A stretch of DNA of 64,000 nt from Begonia masoniana (GCA_022432975.1 CM039506.1:14082006-14146005), one strand, 5' to 3'. Shown: positions 36,981-48,240, counted from the first letter of the stretch. Translations and numbers: made by a program. Notes: generated from the letters alone by a model not told the origin.

Positions 36981-38121
36981 GGGAGGCAAGTTCTTGACAT
37001 GAGGTTGGCTCAGCTAGGGCTACTTGGCAGATAGGAACTCCAAATTTGCACTGGCACAACTCTTTCCTCTTGGGGAATCGTAAGCTGAAATTTAGATACC
37101 TTCTTGTGGGGGAAGTAAATATAATGTGTTCTAAATTTGATGGTCAAAAGTTGCGTGAAGTGAAAGTTATGCGGAAAATGATGAAAGGTGACAGATAGAT
37201 GAATTGCCAATATGGCAGAGAAAATAGACCTCCTTGAGGAAGGTATAACTCACTCGATTGAAGTTCTCTAAATGAGATTTGTGTACAGATTTGTTCTCTA
37301 CATGTGAGGAAGCTTGTCTCCAAAAATGAAGGGTTAAATCATTTTGTGTTAAAAGATAAGAATGCAGAAAGACAAGTTAGTCTAGAAAGTGCAACGACTG
37401 CACCTCCTTAGTGTTCTTCTACCTTCTTGGTTGAAAACCTCAAACTTGCTTCAATGATAGTTTCTATACCTTTTGTGGGTGTTCAACCTTTATGGGAAAA
37501 GGAAGAGAAAGTTACAGCAAGTAATGGATTCCACCTAAAATTAACCAAAACATCAGCACTTTAATTGAATATTACTCACTGAAATGAGGGTACTTGAAGG
37601 AAACTTCAAGTTTGAACAAGAAAACTTCAACACGATTTTTGTTAAACATTTTTCTATCCTTAGAGCAGCTCATAAGAGGGGTTTAAATAATCACTCTTAG
37701 AGGGGAGAAAGGGTTACAACCCTAAATCTCTTTTACAAAAGTCATTTTCCAAAAAGGAATGGAGTGCTTGGCTAAACAAGAAAGGGTCGAGCACTTTTAG
37801 GGCATCCTACTTGCTTTTGTTTGTTGACTTTCTTTTTCCCCAATGGATGTACTTTTTTACAAAATGTAATAATAAAAACTTTAGCTCTAAGACTCTAAAA
37901 TATATTTGAAATATAGTTGCATAAAATAGAATGGTTAGAATCCATGTGTTTCCAAGAGTGATGCAACATTGGTTGATAAATTTGTTGGGGATCCGTGCTA
38001 GGTGCATGGTCTGAATTTCCTTAGCTTTCTTGGTGCATCTTGAGTTATTATCTTTCTTTAAGATCTTAAGGACATAATGGCCTAAATTGAACCCTTGTCC
38101 AGTGTTGCATGTTGGAAGGAT
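36981..38121 (+). repeat. unclassified repeat family N, left copy (first part)
   Basis: From about 36981 ('gggaggcaagttcttgac...') this aligns by eye with 49890 onward: same order of the 'ggttggct...ggaactcc', 'cttggggaatc' and 'aatgtgttc(t/c)aaatttgatggtcaaaa' blocks, with about 80-85% identity. It is cut at 38126 by element L and continues after 47693. Confidence 0.65.
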
Positions 38122-38126
38122 GTTTG
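38122..38126 (+). repeat. target duplication of element L, left copy (GTTTG)
   Basis: GTTTG at 38122-38126 and 47688-47692. Confidence 0.95.
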
Positions 38127-39994
38127 TGTAACAATCAAAAATTTCTTCACCAATGTTCACCAACTTTTGTCGGCAATTTAATGAGGGTAGGAGGAAAATC
38201 GACAGAAAACTTAAACCTTACCCAAATTTTCTACGGTTTGGATCAAGAAATTAAGAAGATGTTGGGATATTTTTGTTATAAATTGGATTATCGGGGAAGG
38301 AGGAAATCACACAAAAAAAAATTCTATCTCTCTCTCTCTCGTTCTGAAAACCAGAAACTTACCTCGTCGGAAAACCCAACCCTATCTCCGACCACCGCGA
38401 ACAAAATCGACCTCCGACCGTCGCGAGCAGCTTCAGCCGAGCATCCTCCGGCAAAAATCCTCTCGGCTGAGCTCCATCTCGCAGCGGAAAAACTCCTCTC
38501 TCGGCCGAGCGTATCTTCTGCGAAACCCTCCTCGACCGAACCCCTTTCTCCGGCCACGCCCCACTCCCTCTCGATCTCCCTCTCCCTTTCTCGCCGCTCT
38601 CTGCCCTCGCGAAGAAGAAGAAGCAGAAGAAGGATTGGTTCAGTTTTATTTTAAAACTGAACCGGTTCACTTGATTCAAACCAAACCGACCCAACAGTAA
38701 AACAAACCGACCCAAACCGCACTGTTCACCGAACCAACTCGGACCGGCACTATTCATATGACCCAAACCCGACCGGTACTATTCACCCGACCCGAACCAA
38801 ACCGGACCCAACCCGATTTTCGACCCGATTCTAACCGTACCGATTGAAAATTTAACCGGTAAGAATTTCTGCCCTAATTCTTTTAAAGTTGGATTAAATT
38901 AAATGAGATTTTATTTTTGATATTCGAATTAGGCAGAAAATAATTTGGAACCGTCCGATTCGATCCATATCGACTCAACCGATCCGATCCGACCTAAGAT
39001 TTCAACGTAAGAAAATTCTGCCCAAACTCTGTCAAATTGGATTTATTTAAATAGGAATTTAATACCAAGATTTGAATTAAACAGGATATTATTGAAATAT
39101 TGGATATTGGAAAAATCCCTATAAACTCTAATCGCTCGGAATCCAAGTAAGTGAAATACAAATTTTGGCTACGGCCCTACATCGCAAGATATATATATTA
39201 TTATTTTATAAATTTATTTTTCAGTCACACGTTTTCATTGATTTAGCACGTATGTTAGAATATCGACATAGAATAGTTTAAAAGATAAAATGGATAGGTT
39301 ATTTGCATGTGTATGAAAAAGTAAAAGAAATGCGATAGCAAAAGCCTGAACGACAGTGAGATGGTGAGCTTGAGCATATGTTTTAACGTGACTGCAAAAG
39401 CCTGAACGACAGTGAGATGGTGAGCTTGATCGTTAAAATTAAAAGTAAAAGATGACGAAGCCTGAACGACAATGAGATGGCTAAGTCTTAACAGGATTCG
39501 GTAAAAGTAAAAGTAAAAGTAAAAGTTTTGCACGTATTTCTACTTACTGAGTTTTTCTCACCTTTTTGTTTTAAACTTGTGATGTAGGTGAGTTTTTGTC
39601 TGAGGAAGAAATTGCTGCAATTGAGAACCCTCCAGTGGCAAGCGAGCATACAGACGAAGAACATATTGATGATTTCGAGGGAATGATTTAAATTAAGTAT
39701 GCTTAAATTTTAAAACGATATTAATGTGTTATTTCCGTTTAAGACTTGAATTATTACGCTGAACTTTATTATTATTTAAAGTTTCATAAATTGTGTTAAT
39801 TATGCAATGGTTTTAATATTTTGATAAGTTTATTTTTTCAAGATTTCGATAAATTTATTACAAAGCTTCCGCGAATTTAAAGTTTTCAATTAATATTTAA
39901 ATTTTCAAATCTATGATTTAGCGCTCAATTTCAAATCAAATTGGGGAAAATTCTAGGGTTTCAAATTTGGGGATTTTTAGATCGGGGCGTTACA
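38127..39994 (+). mobile_element. 5' LTR of element L
   Basis: TGTAACAATC...CGGGGCGTTACA. TATA box TATAAATT near 38277. Candidate introns: 38859-38932, 39007-39084 and 39147-39587. The first two are short and look like tandem duplicates of each other. The last one has the paired ends. In it, three copies of 'gcctgaacgacagtgagatgg' lie between 39340 and 39480 and a short (GTAAAA)n at about 39508-39525. A 34-codon acidic frame runs from the acceptor to the stop at 39689-39691. Confidence 0.95.
39147..39587 (+). other. candidate LTR intron of L (5' LTR) with paired ends
   Basis: Donor CCAA|GTAAGT. Hairpin GGC-TACG-GCC at 39167-39176. Strand CCTACATCGCAAG (39176-39188) pairs at 13 of 13 positions, one as G-U, with CTTGTGATGTAGG (39576-39588), which contains the acceptor. 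Confidence 0.6.
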
Positions 39995-39997
39995 ATT

Positions 39998-40009
39998 TGG
40001 TATCAGAGC
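39998..40009 (+). promoter_or_regulatory. primer-binding site of element L
   Basis: TGGTATCAGAGC, three bases after the 5' LTR; complementary to the 3' end of plant initiator tRNA-Met, which would prime minus-strand synthesis. Confidence 0.92.
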
Positions 40010-40135
40010 AAACAAGGTTTATAAAAACGATTCTGTAAACTACTCTGTATGCTCACGTGCACCTGGAAGATTGTCAATTAGCAAGTAAGTCGGTATTAAA
40101 ATTTTATATTTTGATAAAAGTATGTTAGAAATATT

Positions 40136-40168
40136 TGATAATATAGATTTTCTTAAAATGAAATCATT
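40136..40168 (+). repeat. 33-bp direct repeat, left copy, flanking the leader insertion
   Basis: 33 bases starting TGATAATATAGATTTTC and ending GAAATCATT are repeated exactly at 41168-41200, on the two sides of the LTR fragment plus hexamer array. Confidence 0.95.
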
Positions 40169-40236
40169 AAAAGTAAAAGAAATGCGATAGCAAAAGCCTG
40201 AACGACAGTGAGATGGTGAGCTTGATCGTTAAAATT
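40169..40236 (+). repeat. displaced LTR fragment in the leader of L
   Basis: Contains 'gaaatgcgatagcaaaagcc' and 'gagcttgatcgttaaaatt', matching the LTR region at 39325-39445 but with one repeat unit missing. It leads directly into the hexamer array. Confidence 0.88.
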
Positions 40237-41166
40237 AAAAGTAAAAGTAAAAGTAAAAGTAAAAGTAAAAGTAAAAGTAAAAGTAAAAGTAAAAGTAAAA
40301 GTAAAAGTAAAAGTAAAAGTAAAAGTAAAAGTAAAAGTAAAAGTAAAAGTAAAAGTAAAAGTAAAAGTAAAAGTAAAAGTAAAAGTAAAAGTAAAAGTAA
40401 AAGTAAAAGTAAAAGTAAAAGTAAAAGTAAAAGTAAAAGTAAAAGTAAAAGTAAAAGTAAAAGTAAAAGTAAAAGTAAAAGTAAAAGTAAAAGTAAAAGT
40501 AAAAGTAAAAGTAAAAGTAAAAGTAAAAGTAAAAGTAAAAGTAAAAGTAAAAGTAAAAGTAAAAGTAAAAGTAAAAGTAAAAGTAAAAGTAAAAGTAAAA
40601 GTAAAAGTAAAAGTAAAAGTAAAAGTAAAAGTAAAAGTAAAAGTAAAAGTAAAAGTAAAAGTAAAAGTAAAAGTAAAAGTAAAAGTAAAAGTAAAAGTAA
40701 AAGTAAAAGTAAAAGTAAAAGTAAAAGTAAAAGTAAAAGTAAAAGTAAAAGTAAAAGTAAAAGTAAAAGTAAAAGTAAAAGTAAAAGTAAAAGTAAAAGT
40801 AAAAGTAAAAGTAAAAGTAAAAGTAAAAGTAAAAGTAAAAGTAAAAGTAAAAGTAAAAGTAAAAGTAAAAGTAAAAGTAAAAGTAAAAGTAAAAGTAAAA
40901 GTAAAAGTAAAAGTAAAAGTAAAAGTAAAAGTAAAAGTAAAAGTAAAAGTAAAAGTAAAAGTAAAAGTAAAAGTAAAAGTAAAAGTAAAAGTAAAAGTAA
41001 AAGTAAAAGTAAAAGTAAAAGTAAAAGTAAAAGTAAAAGTAAAAGTAAAAGTAAAAGTAAAAGTAAAAGTAAAAGTAAAAGTAAAAGTAAAAGTAAAAGT
41101 AAAAGTAAAAGTAAAAGTAAAAGTAAAAGTAAAAGTAAAAGTAAAAGTAAAAGTAAAAGTAAAAGT
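40237..41166 (+). repeat. perfect (AAAAGT)155 hexanucleotide array
   Basis: 930 bp, 155 uninterrupted copies of AAAAGT with no visible variant. It gives meaningless Lys-Ser and Tyr-Phe frames on the two strands. Both LTRs of L hold only a four-copy version of the same hexamer. It lies between primer site and gag. Confidence 0.99.
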
Positions 41167-41212
41167 ATGATAATATAGATTTTCTTAAAATGAAATCATT
41201 GTAATGTAGACT

Positions 41213-42703
41213 ATGGCCAATCATAGAGGAAATAGAAATGATCGGGATGCTATACTCGATCGGATGATGGACATGATGGAGATGCAAGTTAGGCAAAATG
41301 AACAACTATCACAAGCAGCTAATGCGGCAGCTCAGGCAGCCACTGCAGCGGCTCAAGCAGTGAATATGCAGGCCCAAGTTCCTAATAGGCCTCGACATGG
41401 AGATATGGATTTTGACAGATTTCGACATTTGGACCCTCTAAGTTTCTACGGCAATTTAGCAGATATGGCCGCAGCGGATGATTGGATCAGAACCATTGGT
41501 GAAATCTTTGAGTATGCCAAAATTGCTGCGGAAGAGAAGGTTCTTTGTGCATCTTCTATGTTTCGGATGGATGCACGTTATTGGTGGGATTCAGTAAAAG
41601 CGATGCATTCAGTTGCTACTATGTCTTGGGAGAAGTTTCAAGAGCTATTCAATGAGAAGTACTTCACGGACTCTATGTTGGATGCCAAAGCTGAGGAATT
41701 CATGGCTCTCAAGCAGACCGGAAGCGTTATAGAATATCTACACAAATTTGAGCAATTGTCTCGTTATGTCCCTCACATTGCTGGTAACGAGACCATGAAG
41801 GTGAAGAGATTTATCCAAGGACTAAGGGCGGAGATATTTAAGGACATCCGGCTCATTACCTCTAGGAACTCTTCATTCGCATTTGTGGTGGAGAAATCAC
41901 TGGCCGCAGAGCAAGGAGAGAAAGATGTTATCAAGGCCCAGGAATTACGAAGGAGATATACTCATGCGACTCAAACTGTACGAGGTAGAATTCCACCACA
42001 ACAAACAACTGGATTTAAGCGACCTATGAACAGTGGACCTGCTGGAGGACCTCATAAGTTTGTTGGAGGACCTTCCAAGTTTGTGAAGAAGGAACCTACG
42101 ACAACAAATGCACCTATATGTCCCACATGCAAGAAGCCACATTTCGGAGAGTGTCGTGTTCAAGCCAATACTTGTTTTAAATGCGGTCAACCTGGACACT
42201 ATATTAACAACTGCCCAAAGAATGTTCGGGAGCAACCAAAGACAACTGCTAGAGTGTTTGCCATGACTAAGGATGAAGCTGAAGGAAATGCATCTGTGGT
42301 GACAAGTTCGATATTTATTTCTGGCATATCTTCTAGCACATTATTTGATTCTGGAGCTACGCATTCGTTTATATCCCTTGATCATGCTATGAAGTTTGAT
42401 GCTAAAGTAGAGTCCTTAGAATTTAATATGGGAGTAGCTACACCTTCGGGCAAGGTTATGATTGCCGATTCTATTATTAGAAGTTGTGATGTGTGTATTG
42501 GGAAAAATCAACTGGAGGTTGATTTAATTATTCTGGCGATGCACGATTACGACGTTATCCTTGGAATGGATTGGCTTACTAAACACTATGCAACTATTGA
42601 TTGTCGCAAGAAAATGGTAAATTTTCAATTGCCTGGGAAAGAGCCATTTTCCTTCTATGGAGATTCTAAAGGTTCAAGAATTCCAGTAATATCCGCTATG
42701 TGA
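41213..42703 (+). pseudogene. gag-protease of element L, ended by an in-frame TGA
   Basis: ATG at 41213 (MANHRGNRND). A retrotransposon gag (capsid) domain spans about residues 75-225, a CPTCKKPHFGEC motif and a zinc knuckle CFKCGQPGHYINNC lie at about 303-331, then an aspartic protease with LFDSGATHSFIS at about 380-392. Gag forms the particle and the protease cuts the polyprotein. A TGA at 42701-42703 ends the frame, yet the same frame is open on both sides and runs straight into the reverse transcriptase, so this is one ORF with a single nonsense change (stop-codon readthrough is a less likely alternative). Confidence 0.9.
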
Positions 42704-44026
42704 GCTCGGAGCTTATTAAACTCGGGATGTATTGGATTTCTAGCCAGCATTATATGTAACGAACCTAAAGAAGCAACGACATTGGATATGGTGCCGATAG
42801 TTAATGAATTTTCTGATGTTTTTCCCGATGATCTGACAATGTTGCCACCTGCGAGAGATGTAGAGTTCAGTATTGAGCTGCTACCTGGAACTGCGCCGAT
42901 CTCTAAAGCTCTTTATAGAATGGCGCCAAGCGAATTAAAGGAGTTAAAGACTCAACTTGACGATTTACTAAAGAAAGGATTTATCCAACCAAGTTTCTCA
43001 CCCTGGGGAGCTCCGGTTTTATTTGTGAAGAAAAAGGATGGATCGATGAGAATGTGTATCGACTACAGAGAGCTCAACAAAGTCACTATCAAGAACAAAT
43101 ATCCACTGCCAAGAATCGATGACTTATTTGATCAGTTAAAAGGAGCAGCAGTTTTCTCGAAAGTTGATCTAAGGTTTGGATATCATCAGCTGAGAATTAA
43201 GGAGGACGACGTGTTCAAGACGACGTTTTGTACCAGATATGGTCATTTCGAATTCCGAGTCATGCCGTTCGGATTAAGTAATGCACCAGCCGCATTTATG
43301 GATTTGATGAATCGGACTTTCAAGACATTTTTGGATGATTTTGTTATAGTCTTTATTGACGACATCCTTATCTATTCAAAGAGTAAGGAGGAGCATGAAG
43401 AACATTCAAGGATTATCCTATCTACGTTGAGACACGAGAAGTTATATGCAAAGTTCTCCAAGTGTGAATTCTGGATGGAGAACGTGATTTTTCTTGGTTA
43501 CATCATTTCAAAGGATGGCGTAGCAGTGGACCCAGCAAAGATTGAAGCTGTAAGTAAATGGCCTCAACCAAAGAATGCATCTGAAATAAGAAGTTTTCTT
43601 GGTCTGGCGGGATATTATCGGAGATTCGTAGAAGGTTTTTCAACATTAGCCAACCCGCTCACCAAGCTAACCAAGAAAAATGTCAAGTATTTATGGACCG
43701 AAGAGTGCAAACAAAGTTTCCAGGAACTAAAGAAAAGATTGATCTCAGCACCTATACTTACTATACCATCTGGATTAGGAAAGTTTGTGGTTTATAGTGA
43801 CGCTTCGAAGTATTGTTTGGGATGTGTCCTTATGCAAGAAGGAAAAATGGTAGCCTATGCTTCGAGACAGTTGAAGGAACATGAGAAGAACTACCGAACT
43901 CACGATTTGGAGCTTGCAGCGGTAGTTCACGCTTTAAAAATCTGGAGGCACTATCTTTATGGAGAACGGTGCAAGATTTTCGAATCAAGAGCTGAAATAC
44001 TTCTAACCAGAAGGATTGAAACATGA
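42704..44026 (+). pseudogene. reverse transcriptase-RNase H of element L
   Basis: Same frame as gag-protease. The reverse transcriptase shows [19 protein letters not shown] near 43025 and the catalytic FIDDILIYS near 43360. Then comes the FLGYII/GYYRRFV connection and RNase H with [17 protein letters not shown]. The RNase H end is damaged: after RCKIF small deletions put the normal continuation out of frame, so the frame ends at 44026. Residual homology continues at 44027-44156 in mixed frames. Confidence 0.92.
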
Positions 44027-44156
44027 GACAACGCAGATGGTTGAGCTAGTAAAAAACTATGACTGCGAAATATTTATCACCTGGCTATTAGCTAGAAGAA
44101 CTAGTCGATTGGAGCTTTGAGTATTAACGAGAGCAAGATCGTCTCAAATTTCTTCA
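44027..44156 (+). pseudogene. remnant of the RNase H end of element L
   Basis: Homology to the RNase H C-terminus is still readable in pieces (MRQRRW-type and YDCEIF-type segments) but split over frames by several 1-3 base losses. Confidence 0.6.
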
Positions 44157-44700
44157 TTGCGACTAATTCCAAGGCAGTTAACCGAAGAAATGCATAGATC
44201 TAATATCGAAGTTGTACCGTTTGGGCTACTTGAGAGATTGTCTGCTTTGACGCTTCAACCAAGTTTGCTGGAGCAAATAAAGGAGAAACAACGAGGAGAT
44301 GCTTTTATTGGCAAAGTTAGAAGTGATTTGGACACAGGAAAAGTTTCTGAGTTTTCTGTATCTGATAGTGGAATTATCCAGTTCAAAAGGAGGTGGTGTA
44401 TACCAGACGATGCTGAATTAAAGGAGGCTATATTGAAGGATGCACATTCAACCCCTTACTTGGTACATCCTGGATCAACAAAAATGTATCGAGATTTGAA
44501 GCAACACTATTGGTGGCGTGGAATGAAAATGGATGTAGCCAAATTTGTGGAGAAACTATTGGTGGTCGTGGAATGAAATGGATGTAGCCAAATTTGTGGA
44601 GAAATGTCTCACTTGTCAGCAAGTCAAAGCGGAGCATCAACGACCTGCTGGTACATTACAACCACTCACGGTGCCCTAGTGGAAGTGGGAACATATCACT
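44157..44700 (+). pseudogene. integrase zinc-binding domain of element L, broken by a 49-bp duplication
   Basis: Carries the HHCC start (AHSTPYLVHPGSTKMYRDLKQ, near 44440-44510). The segment at 44507-44555 is duplicated at 44556-44604, with one extra and one missing base inside the second copy. The duplication puts the CLTCQQVK cysteine pair out of frame, and the frame ends at 44576. The domain would help integrase bind DNA ends. Confidence 0.85.
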
Positions 44701-45747
44701 ATGGATTTTGTGGTGGGACTTCCTAAGACTTTTAGAGGTCACGACTCCATTTGGGTGATAGTGGATCGATTGACCAAATCAGCACATTTCCTTCCTGTGA
44801 AGACTACTTATACCATGGATCAGTATGCTCAACTCTATGTTCAGGAGATTATCAGACTGCATGGTACGCCTGTTTCTATCGTGTCTGATCGAGATCCTCA
44901 CTTTACTTCGAAATTTTGGAAGAGTATGCAGAAAGCTATGGGTACTCAGTTGAACTTTAGTACAGCTTTCCACCCTCAGACAGATGGGCAATCAGAAAGA
45001 ACGATTCAAACCCTGGAGGATATGTTACGGGCGTGTGCTATTGACTTTCAAGGAAATTGGAGTAAGAACTGACCATTGGTGGAATTCGCCTACAACAACA
45101 GTTATCAAGCTTCGATCGGGATGGCACCTTATGAAGCTTTATATGGTAGGAAATGCAGATCTCCAGTGCATTGGGATGAAGTGGGCGAAGGAGTACTTAT
45201 TGGGCCGGATATTTTGAGACAGACTGCGGAGATTGTTGCCCTAATCAGAAAAAGAATTCTTACCGCTCAGAGTAGACAGAAAAGCTACGCTGATCGAAGA
45301 AGAAGGAAGTTGGAGTTTGCTGTGGGAGATCAAGTTTTCCTAAAGATCTCGCCAATGAGAGGTGTGATGCGCTTTGGGAAGAAAGGAAAGTTGAGCCCAA
45401 GATTCACAGGCCCATTTGAAATCACAAGAAGAATAGGAGAAGTTGCTTACCAGTTGGACTTACCGAATTCGTTCAAGCATGTGCACAATGTCTTTCATAT
45501 CTCAATGTTGAAGAAGTATGTTCCAGACCCTTCACATGTCTTACCATCGAGATCTCTTGACTTCACAATCCACCCTGATCTAACATATGAAGAAAGGCCG
45601 ACCCAAATTATAGACGTCGAAGAAAGAGAACTAAGAAATAAGAAGGTCACACTTGTCAGAGTGCTTTGGAAGAACCGGAACATTGAAGAAGCAACTTGGG
45701 AACGAAAAGAAGAAATGAGGAAGATTTATCCCGAATTATTTATGTAA
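44701..45747 (+). pseudogene. integrase core and chromodomain-like C-terminus of element L
   Basis: Open in one frame except for a TGA at 45070-45072. The integrase acidic triad is visible: VDRLTKSAHFLP (about 44763), IVSDRDPHFTSKFW (about 44880), and the glutamate of DGQSERTIQ (about 44995). After the GPFEI and HVFHVS-type blocks the end (about 45640-45740) has VLWKNRNIEEATWERKEEM, the C-terminal chromodomain of Tekay-type chromoviruses, which in this family directs integration to particular chromatin. Stop at 45745-45747. Confidence 0.92.
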
Positions 45748-45779
45748 TTGTTTTAAATTTCGAGGACGAAATTTCTTTT

Positions 45780-45792
45780 AAGGAGGGTAGAT
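45780..45792 (+). promoter_or_regulatory. polypurine tract of element L
   Basis: AAGGAGGGTAGAT directly before the 3' LTR, preceded by the 'tttcgaggacgaaatttc' block conserved in these elements. Confidence 0.9.
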
Positions 45793-47687
45793 TGTAACAA
45801 TCAAAAATTTCTTCACCAATGTTCACCAACTTTTGTCGGCAATTTAATGAGGGTAGGAGGAAAATCGACAGAAAACTTAAACCTTACCCAAATTTTCTAC
45901 GGTTTGGATCAACAAATTAAGGAGATGTTGGGATATTTTTGTTATAAATTGGATTATCGGGGAAGGAGGAAATCACACAAAAAAAAATTCTGTCTCTCTC
46001 TCTCTCGTTCTGAAAACAAGAAACTTACCTCGTCGGAAAACCTAACCCTATCTCCGACCACCGCGAACAAAATCGACCTCCGACCGTCGCGAGCAGCTTC
46101 AGCCGAGCATCCTCCGGCGAAAATCCTCTCGGCCGAGCTCCATCTCGCAGCGGAAAAACTCCCCTCTCGGCCGAGCGTATCTTCGGCGAAACCCTCCTCG
46201 ACCGAACCCCTTTCTCCGGCCACGCTCGGCGTTCGGCGCTCCCTCAGCCACACCCCTCTCTCTCTCGATCTCCCTCTCCCTTTCTCGCTGCTCTCTGCCC
46301 TCGCGAAGAAGAAGAAGCAGAAGAAGGATTGGTTCAGTTTTATTTTAAAACTGAACCGGTTCACTTGATTCAAACCAAACCGACCGAACAGTAAAACAAA
46401 CCGACCCGAACCGCACTGTTCACCGAACCAACTCGGACCGGAACTATTCATACGACCTAAACCCGACTGGTACTATTCACCCGACCCGAACCAAACCGGA
46501 CCCGACAAGATTTTTGACCCGATTCTAACCGTACCGATTGAAAATTTAACCGGTAAGAATTTCTGCCCTAATTCTTTTAAAGTTGGATTAAATTAAATGA
46601 GATTTTAATTTTGATATTCGAATTAGGCAGAAAATAATTTGGAACCGTCCAATTCGATCCATATCGACTCAACCGATCCGATCCGACCTAAGACTTCAAC
46701 GTAAGAAAATTCTGCCCAAACTCTGTCAAATTGGATTTATTTAAATAGGAATTTAATACCAAGATTTGAATTAAACAGGATATTATTGAAATATTGGATA
46801 TTGGAAAAATCCCTATAAACTCTAATCGCTCGGAATCCAAGTAAGTGAAATACAAATTTTGGCTACGGCCCTACATCGCAAGATATATATATTATTATTT
46901 TATAAATTTATTTTTCAGTCACACGTTTTCATTGATTGAGCACGTATGTTAGAATATCGACATAGAATAGTTTAAAAGATAAAATGGATAGGTTATTTGC
47001 ATGTGTATGAAAAAGTAAAAGAAATGCGATAGCAAAAGCCTGAACGACAGTGAGATGGTGAGCTTGAGCATATGTTTTAACATGATAGAAAAAGCCTGAA
47101 CGACAGTGAGATGGTGAGCTTGATTGTTAAAATTAAAAGTAAAAGATGACGAAGCCTGAACGACAATGAGATGGCTAAGTCTTAACAGGATTCGGTAAAA
47201 GTAAAAGTAAAAGTAAAAGTTTTGCACGTATTTCTACTTACTGAGTTTTTCTCACCTTTTTGTTTAAACTTGTGATGTAGGTGAGTTTTTGTCTGAGGAA
47301 GAAATTGCTGCAATTGAGAACCCTCCAGTGGCAAGCAAGCATACAAACGAAGAACATATTGATGATTTCGAGGGAATGATTTAAATTAAGTATGCTTAAA
47401 TTTTAAAACGATATTAATGTGTTATTTCCGTTTAAGACTTGAATTATTACGTTGAACTTTATTTTTATTTAAAGTTTCATAAATTGTGTTAATTATGCAA
47501 TGGTTTTAATATTTTGATAAGTTTATTTTTTCAAGATTTCGATAAATTTATTACAAAGCTTCCGCGAATTTAAAGTTTTCAATTAATATTTAAATTTTCA
47601 AATCTATGATTTAGCGCTCAATTTCAAATCAAATTGGGGAAAATTCTAGGGTTTCAAATTTGGGGATTTTTAGATCGGGGCGTTACA
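45793..47687 (+). mobile_element. 3' LTR of element L
   Basis: TGTAACAATC...CGGGGCGTTACA, 1895 bp. It differs from the 5' LTR mainly by substitutions and by an extra stretch near 46228-46258. The intron-like structures are kept, including the paired-end strands at 46870-46882 and 47269-47281. The hexamer run is short (about four copies near 47196). Confidence 0.96.
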
Positions 47688-47692
47688 GTTTG

Positions 47693-48240
47693 GGTCGAAC
47701 TTCATGCATAAACTCTAATGACCTGAATGCTTTGAATCCTCTTGGTATATTGTGCTAATATTCTCCTCCAAGCTAGCTAGAAGATAGAGACCTACAAAAT
47801 GAACAAAGAGGTTAAAAAAATCTGTTGGTTCGGAGTCTTGTGAGAGGACCCACGTGGCACATCATGATTTCTCTTGTTTCTTGGACATAGAATTGAAATA
47901 ATAGCTATCTTTCTTCATTTGTCTACTAATGGATTTAGGCTTCAAGATAAAGAGAAAATTGTTTAAGTTTATCTCATGAGTGGTGTTGCAAGTGAGGAAG
48001 ATTTTTGAGTAGGATCTCGTGCTAATGCTTCATGGAACTGAAAGCTTTGACTCCTCTTTATATAATGAGCTATGATTTGCCTCCAAACTAGCTCGCACAA
48101 TGAGACCTACATAATGAACAAAGAGGTTAGAAAATTCCTTGGTTTGGTTTGTTGTAATGGGACCTCCTGAGTTAAAAATGATTTTTCCTCAAATCCAAGG
48201 CTTCTTTTAATTCATTATAATGAAACCCATGCAATTTAAT
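47693..48240 (+). repeat. repeat family N, left copy (second part)
   Basis: Continues the family N copy cut by L. Blocks such as 'gtggtgttgcaagtgaggaagattttt' and 'aacaaagaggttagaaaattccttgg' recur at 51210-51400. Confidence 0.6.

Larger units (their letters stand above)
38127..47687 (+). mobile_element. element L, complete Tekay-type chromovirus
   Basis: Two LTRs (1868 and 1895 bp), primer site, gag, protease, reverse transcriptase, RNase H, integrase and a C-terminal chromodomain-like segment in gypsy order, a polypurine tract, and an exact GTTTG target duplication. By eye the LTRs differ at about 35-40 positions (roughly 2%) plus one indel of about 28 bp, so insertion is fairly recent (under a million years if the rate is about 1.3e-8 per site per year). 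The coding part already has several breaks. It was inserted into repeat family N. Confidence 0.96.

Noticed and set aside
38109..38654. 181-codon frame at the start of L's 5' LTR, with a counterpart at 45847-46368
   Set aside because: It lies over the TATA box and leader of the LTR; its presence in both LTRs only reflects LTR identity, and an indel changes its end.
40213..41305. Long Lys-Ser frame on the plus strand and Tyr-Phe frame on the minus strand
   Set aside because: Both are direct translations of the perfect AAAAGT array and carry no information.
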